Source: CAYLNL01 sp964385175 (GTDB taxonomy: Bacteria; Bacteroidota; Bacteroidia; Flavobacteriales; Flavobacteriaceae). Taken from it: DNA of 64,000 nt. Position numbers and translations under genes: made by a program. Below the pieces are notes generated by a model, which saw nothing but the letters and a program-made list of their open reading frames with translations, was not told the DNA's origin and did not search any database. The stretch is from contig CAYLNL010000005.1 of NCBI GenBank assembly GCA_964385175.1, forward strand, positions 122,142 to 186,141, written 5' to 3'. This document shows, piece after piece, positions 61,859 through 64,000 of the stretch. How positions within the stretch are numbered: the stretch's first letter is position 1; each line of letters starts with the position of its first letter.

Positions 61859-64000
61859 CTACTAATATTAATTTTACATTAGGAAACATTTCATGAAACT
61901 GCTGTATTACTCCTTGACAAGAAGGGCAATAAGGTCTTTCTGAAACAATTTTTAACTCCCCTGTAACTTGAGGATACTTTTGACCTTTAATGGCATTAAG
62001 TTCATTTGCTAATCGGTTTAACATTTTAAATTCACTATCGGTAGTTCTTAACCAAGATCCTTCACCACCTACGACTTGCTGAGTATTTACTGGGACTGCA
62101 TCAAATACCTCTGTAATATCATCGGCAGCGCCACTTCTAACCATATCACCATTCTTAATTATGTTTCCTACTGAACCCTCTAAATAACCATAATTGCCCT
62201 GTGTACCGGCATTTTGAGCAATTCTATAGTTTTTAATCTTATTAGTTGCTTCTAAAACTTCATCAGCATTGGCCTTAAAGATGTTTGTAAAGCCATTCCA
62301 AGTCTGCCTCCCCACACCCCCCAGCCCGCTCCTCACGCGGGCAACCAGTTCATCCCACCGGGTTTTGGTAAACCCTTTCAGTTCTTCCAAAATGGCTTTT
62401 ACCCGCTTGGCTTTAGAGAGTTGCCCCAAGCCCGGAACCAGCGAGGATGCCACAAAGATAAACAATTTTCCCCCTTCATAGCTGGCTATATTGTCCTTCC
62501 CGCCAAGGGTTTCCCAATAGGCATCCCATATTGATTTGATTTCGCGGTAGCGTTGTTGAATATCTTCCCAACTGTTTACCAGTTCGTACAATTCGGCTAC
62601 CTCCCTACGCAACTGGAACACTTCCTCGCAGTTTTTCAGGTAGGTTTCCATCGCCTCCTTGTCATCGGCAGGAGAGCCGCCCCGCATCCAGTTCCAAAAC
62701 CCCCGTTTAGGCTCAGCTACCGCTACGTGTTCCAGAAGGTAATCCAAGCGCTCTTTATTGGCTTTTACTTTTTGCTGGTGACAATCTATGTAGGCAATAG
62801 TATAAGTATATGCCAATTGCCGGACACCTTTTATCATTTTTCCCAGCGTTTCAGGGAGTTTCACCAATCCTTCCCCTTCCTGGTAAAGCCCGTCTAATAA
62901 CCCCGAAACAAAAGCAATATCGCCGTAGGGCTGGTTGGAGAATACCGGGGCATCTCTCCAGAAACAATAGGGAACAATGCCCTGGTTTTTATAGCTCGCC
63001 CAATTTTCATCATGGCATTGTTCAAAAAAAGCATAGATGGTTTGCAACATTTCTATAAATTCCCAAAAACCTTCTTCTGCTTCGGGAGCGTCCAGGATGC
63101 GTTGGGCTTCTTCAAAGAAAACCGCTTGTTGTTTGGCTTCTATGTCGCTTACCAGGCCGGTGAGGGTAGTCTCAGAGGCATGGAGCGGCTCGTTGCAATC
63201 GGGTCCCTGTCCTTCGCATGCTGAGCCGCCTTTTCCATAATTGCCGATGGCTTCTTCCAACTGTTCGGTAAACTGAGCGGCTTCTGCCTGCGTGATGACC
63301 CCGTTTGCCAGCAATTCATTTAGTTCCGTTCGTACGGCTTCAAAAATGGTTTCTACGTCTTGGTCTATTTCCTGCCATTGTTCTTGGGTAAGGGTTTCCC
63401 GGGTTTCTTCAATGGTGTCATACAGCGTGCCTAATTGGGTTAACAGGCGAAAGAGGTCTCGTATATCCTGCACCACACTCTCCAGAGCCACCACATTCCC
63501 CCAGGCAGGGTCGTAAGTGGTTTTAATTTCGCCCGAGATAAGTTGATTGTCCGTATTCACCGTGATGTTGGTAAACTCCACCGCTATTTTGGTATCCTGC
63601 AACCACGGAATCAAGGTGTAGCCCTTCCCTTTAAACGGCGGGGTGTTCTTCTCCACCTGCGTAACCGTAACCGGGAAATCCGCCGCCCTAATGACATCAT
63701 TCACAAACAGTAGCGCCAGCGGCTGTTGGTTAGCGACAGGAGTAGCCACAATATCAATGTTACAACCCTGGTAACCGGCTTCCTCCCGGCTCAGCGTGGT
63801 AAATTCATACACGGGAGAATAGGTAGTTACGTCTCCCTCGCAATTGCCGCCTACTTTAAACTGGTAGGTCGTCTCCGGTTTCAGCCCGTTGAGGGTAAAA
63901 AACTCCCGGGGCGTAACCCCGTCATACCATTGGGCACTGCCTTTTTCCCGGTACTGCACCGTAAAATCTAAGTGCTGCCCGTCGCTCCACCAGCCCACCG
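61845..64000 (-). CDS. Large polymorphic toxin with FN3 and deaminase-like tip (partial at right edge)
   Basis: At least 717 residues, 5' end off the window. Order seen: a fibronectin type III module (LDFTVQYREKGSAQWYDG, LKPETTYQFKVGG), a beta-rich region (about 75-165) seen in Bacteroidota surface proteins, long helices with acidic residues, then the pre-toxin linker (YELVNSWEDIQQRY, VPGLGQLSKAKRVKAI, RSGLGGVGR). The tip ends TDSEFKMLNRL, GELKIVSERPYCPSC and FPNVKLILVDGAK: the Cys pair and surrounding strands resemble deaminase-fold toxins. The expected HAE/CAE zinc ligand reads DSE, which is unusual. It is probably secreted; route not visible. Immunity gene 3 overlaps its stop. Confidence 0.78.
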   Translation of the reverse strand, partial: VGWWSDGQHLDFTVQYREKGSAQWYDGVTPREFFTLNGLKPETTYQFKVGGNCEGDVTTYSPVYEFTTLSREEAGYQGCNIDIVATPVANQQPLALLFVNDVIRAADFPVTVTQVEKNTPPFKGKGYTLIPWLQDTKIAVEFTNITVNTDNQLISGEIKTTYDPAWGNVVALESVVQDIRDLFRLLTQLGTLYDTIEETRETLTQEQWQEIDQDVETIFEAVRTELNELLANGVITQAEAAQFTEQLEEAIGNYGKGGSACEGQGPDCNEPLHASETTLTGLVSDIEAKQQAVFFEEAQRILDAPEAEEGFWEFIEMLQTIYAFFEQCHDENWASYKNQGIVPYCFWRDAPVFSNQPYGDIAFVSGLLDGLYQEGEGLVKLPETLGKMIKGVRQLAYTYTIAYIDCHQQKVKANKERLDYLLEHVAVAEPKRGFWNWMRGGSPADDKEAMETYLKNCEEVFQLRREVAELYELVNSWEDIQQRYREIKSIWDAYWETLGGKDNIASYEGGKLFIFVASSLVPGLGQLSKAKRVKAILEELKGFTKTRWDELVARVRSGLGGVGRQTWNGFTNIFKANADEVLEATNKIKNYRIAQNAGTQGNYGYLEGSVGNIIKNGDMVRSGAADDITEVFDAVPVNTQQVVGGEGSWLRTTDSEFKMLNRLANELNAIKGQKYPQVTGELKIVSERPYCPSCQGVIQQFHEMFPNVKLILVDGAK
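62307..62616 (-). repeat. 310-bp direct repeat, copy in the large toxin
   Basis: Partner of the copy at 60620-60929, ungapped and near-identical, coding the pre-toxin linker. It supplies a homologous anchor by which alternative tips could be joined to the toxin. Confidence 0.85.

Noticed and set aside
1..64000. CRISPR arrays and insertion sequences
   Set aside because: No regularly spaced repeats, transposase genes or terminal inverted repeats were recognised by eye; small elements could be missed.

Overview
The window looks like a chromosomal segment of a moderately AT-rich Bacteroidota bacterium, probably in or near the Flavobacteriia. The evidence is the gene content (two-domain DUF2723/GT117 membrane protein, DUF2480, DUF3109, DUF6702, PspC mini-protein, Kch-like channel), gene neighbourhoods typical of that group (frr-pyrH, holA / HsdR-N domain protein / GT2, pdxJ / CBS protein / nadK, aroC followed by a DAACS symporter) and promoters with the Bacteroidota TTG-N19-TAnnTTTG pattern ahead of tRNA-Gln and fahA. 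Shine-Dalgarno sequences are not prominent. The species cannot be named from the sequence. No insertion sequence, prophage or CRISPR array was seen. || Layout: 1-6.3 kb holds a partial glutaminyl cyclase, a beta-helix lipoprotein, glyA, fahA and a lipoprotein, ending in a strong bidirectional terminator. 6.4-11.4 kb is a compact six-gene minus-strand operon (NnrU-like membrane protein, GNAT-fold protein, SDR, HExxH protein, cupin, haem-oxygenase-like diiron protein) behind a 391-bp AT-rich gap. This is the best candidate for an undescribed small-molecule pathway. 11.7-23.5 kb has surface-glycan type GT-C enzymes, a ClpP-like protease, tRNA-Gln, frr, pyrH, xerD, ndh, a DUF4258/DUF2283 pair and an ECF sigma factor. 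23.5-34.6 kb has an M1 peptidase, a sialidase-like lipoprotein, MarC, tRNA-Val, folC, a frameshifted nhaD and an amino-acid dehydrogenase. 34.7-49 kb has a one-polypeptide type IIG restriction-modification enzyme, anmK, an acyl-CoA dehydrogenase, transporters, a K+ channel, aroC and an ALDH7-type dehydrogenase. 49-59.6 kb has a frameshifted menE-like gene, an Lrp regulator, a broken dinD, holA, pdxJ and nadK. || 59.6-64 kb is a polymorphic-toxin locus. A large FN3-containing toxin runs off the right edge and ends in a deaminase-like tip. Behind it lie three related small immunity-type genes, two of them preceded by degraded copies of the toxin's last codons, then an orphan toxin cassette sharing a 310-bp pre-toxin repeat with the main gene, plus its own putative immunity gene. 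This looks like a growing archive of displaced toxin tips and retained immunity genes. || Broken genes recur. nhaD (G7 run) and menE (T9 run) each carry one homopolymer frameshift, dinD has an in-frame stop near its start, and a GIY-YIG gene has lost its end next to a VOC gene. glyA keeps an even longer G8 run in frame, so simple homopolymer miscalling is not the only possible explanation.
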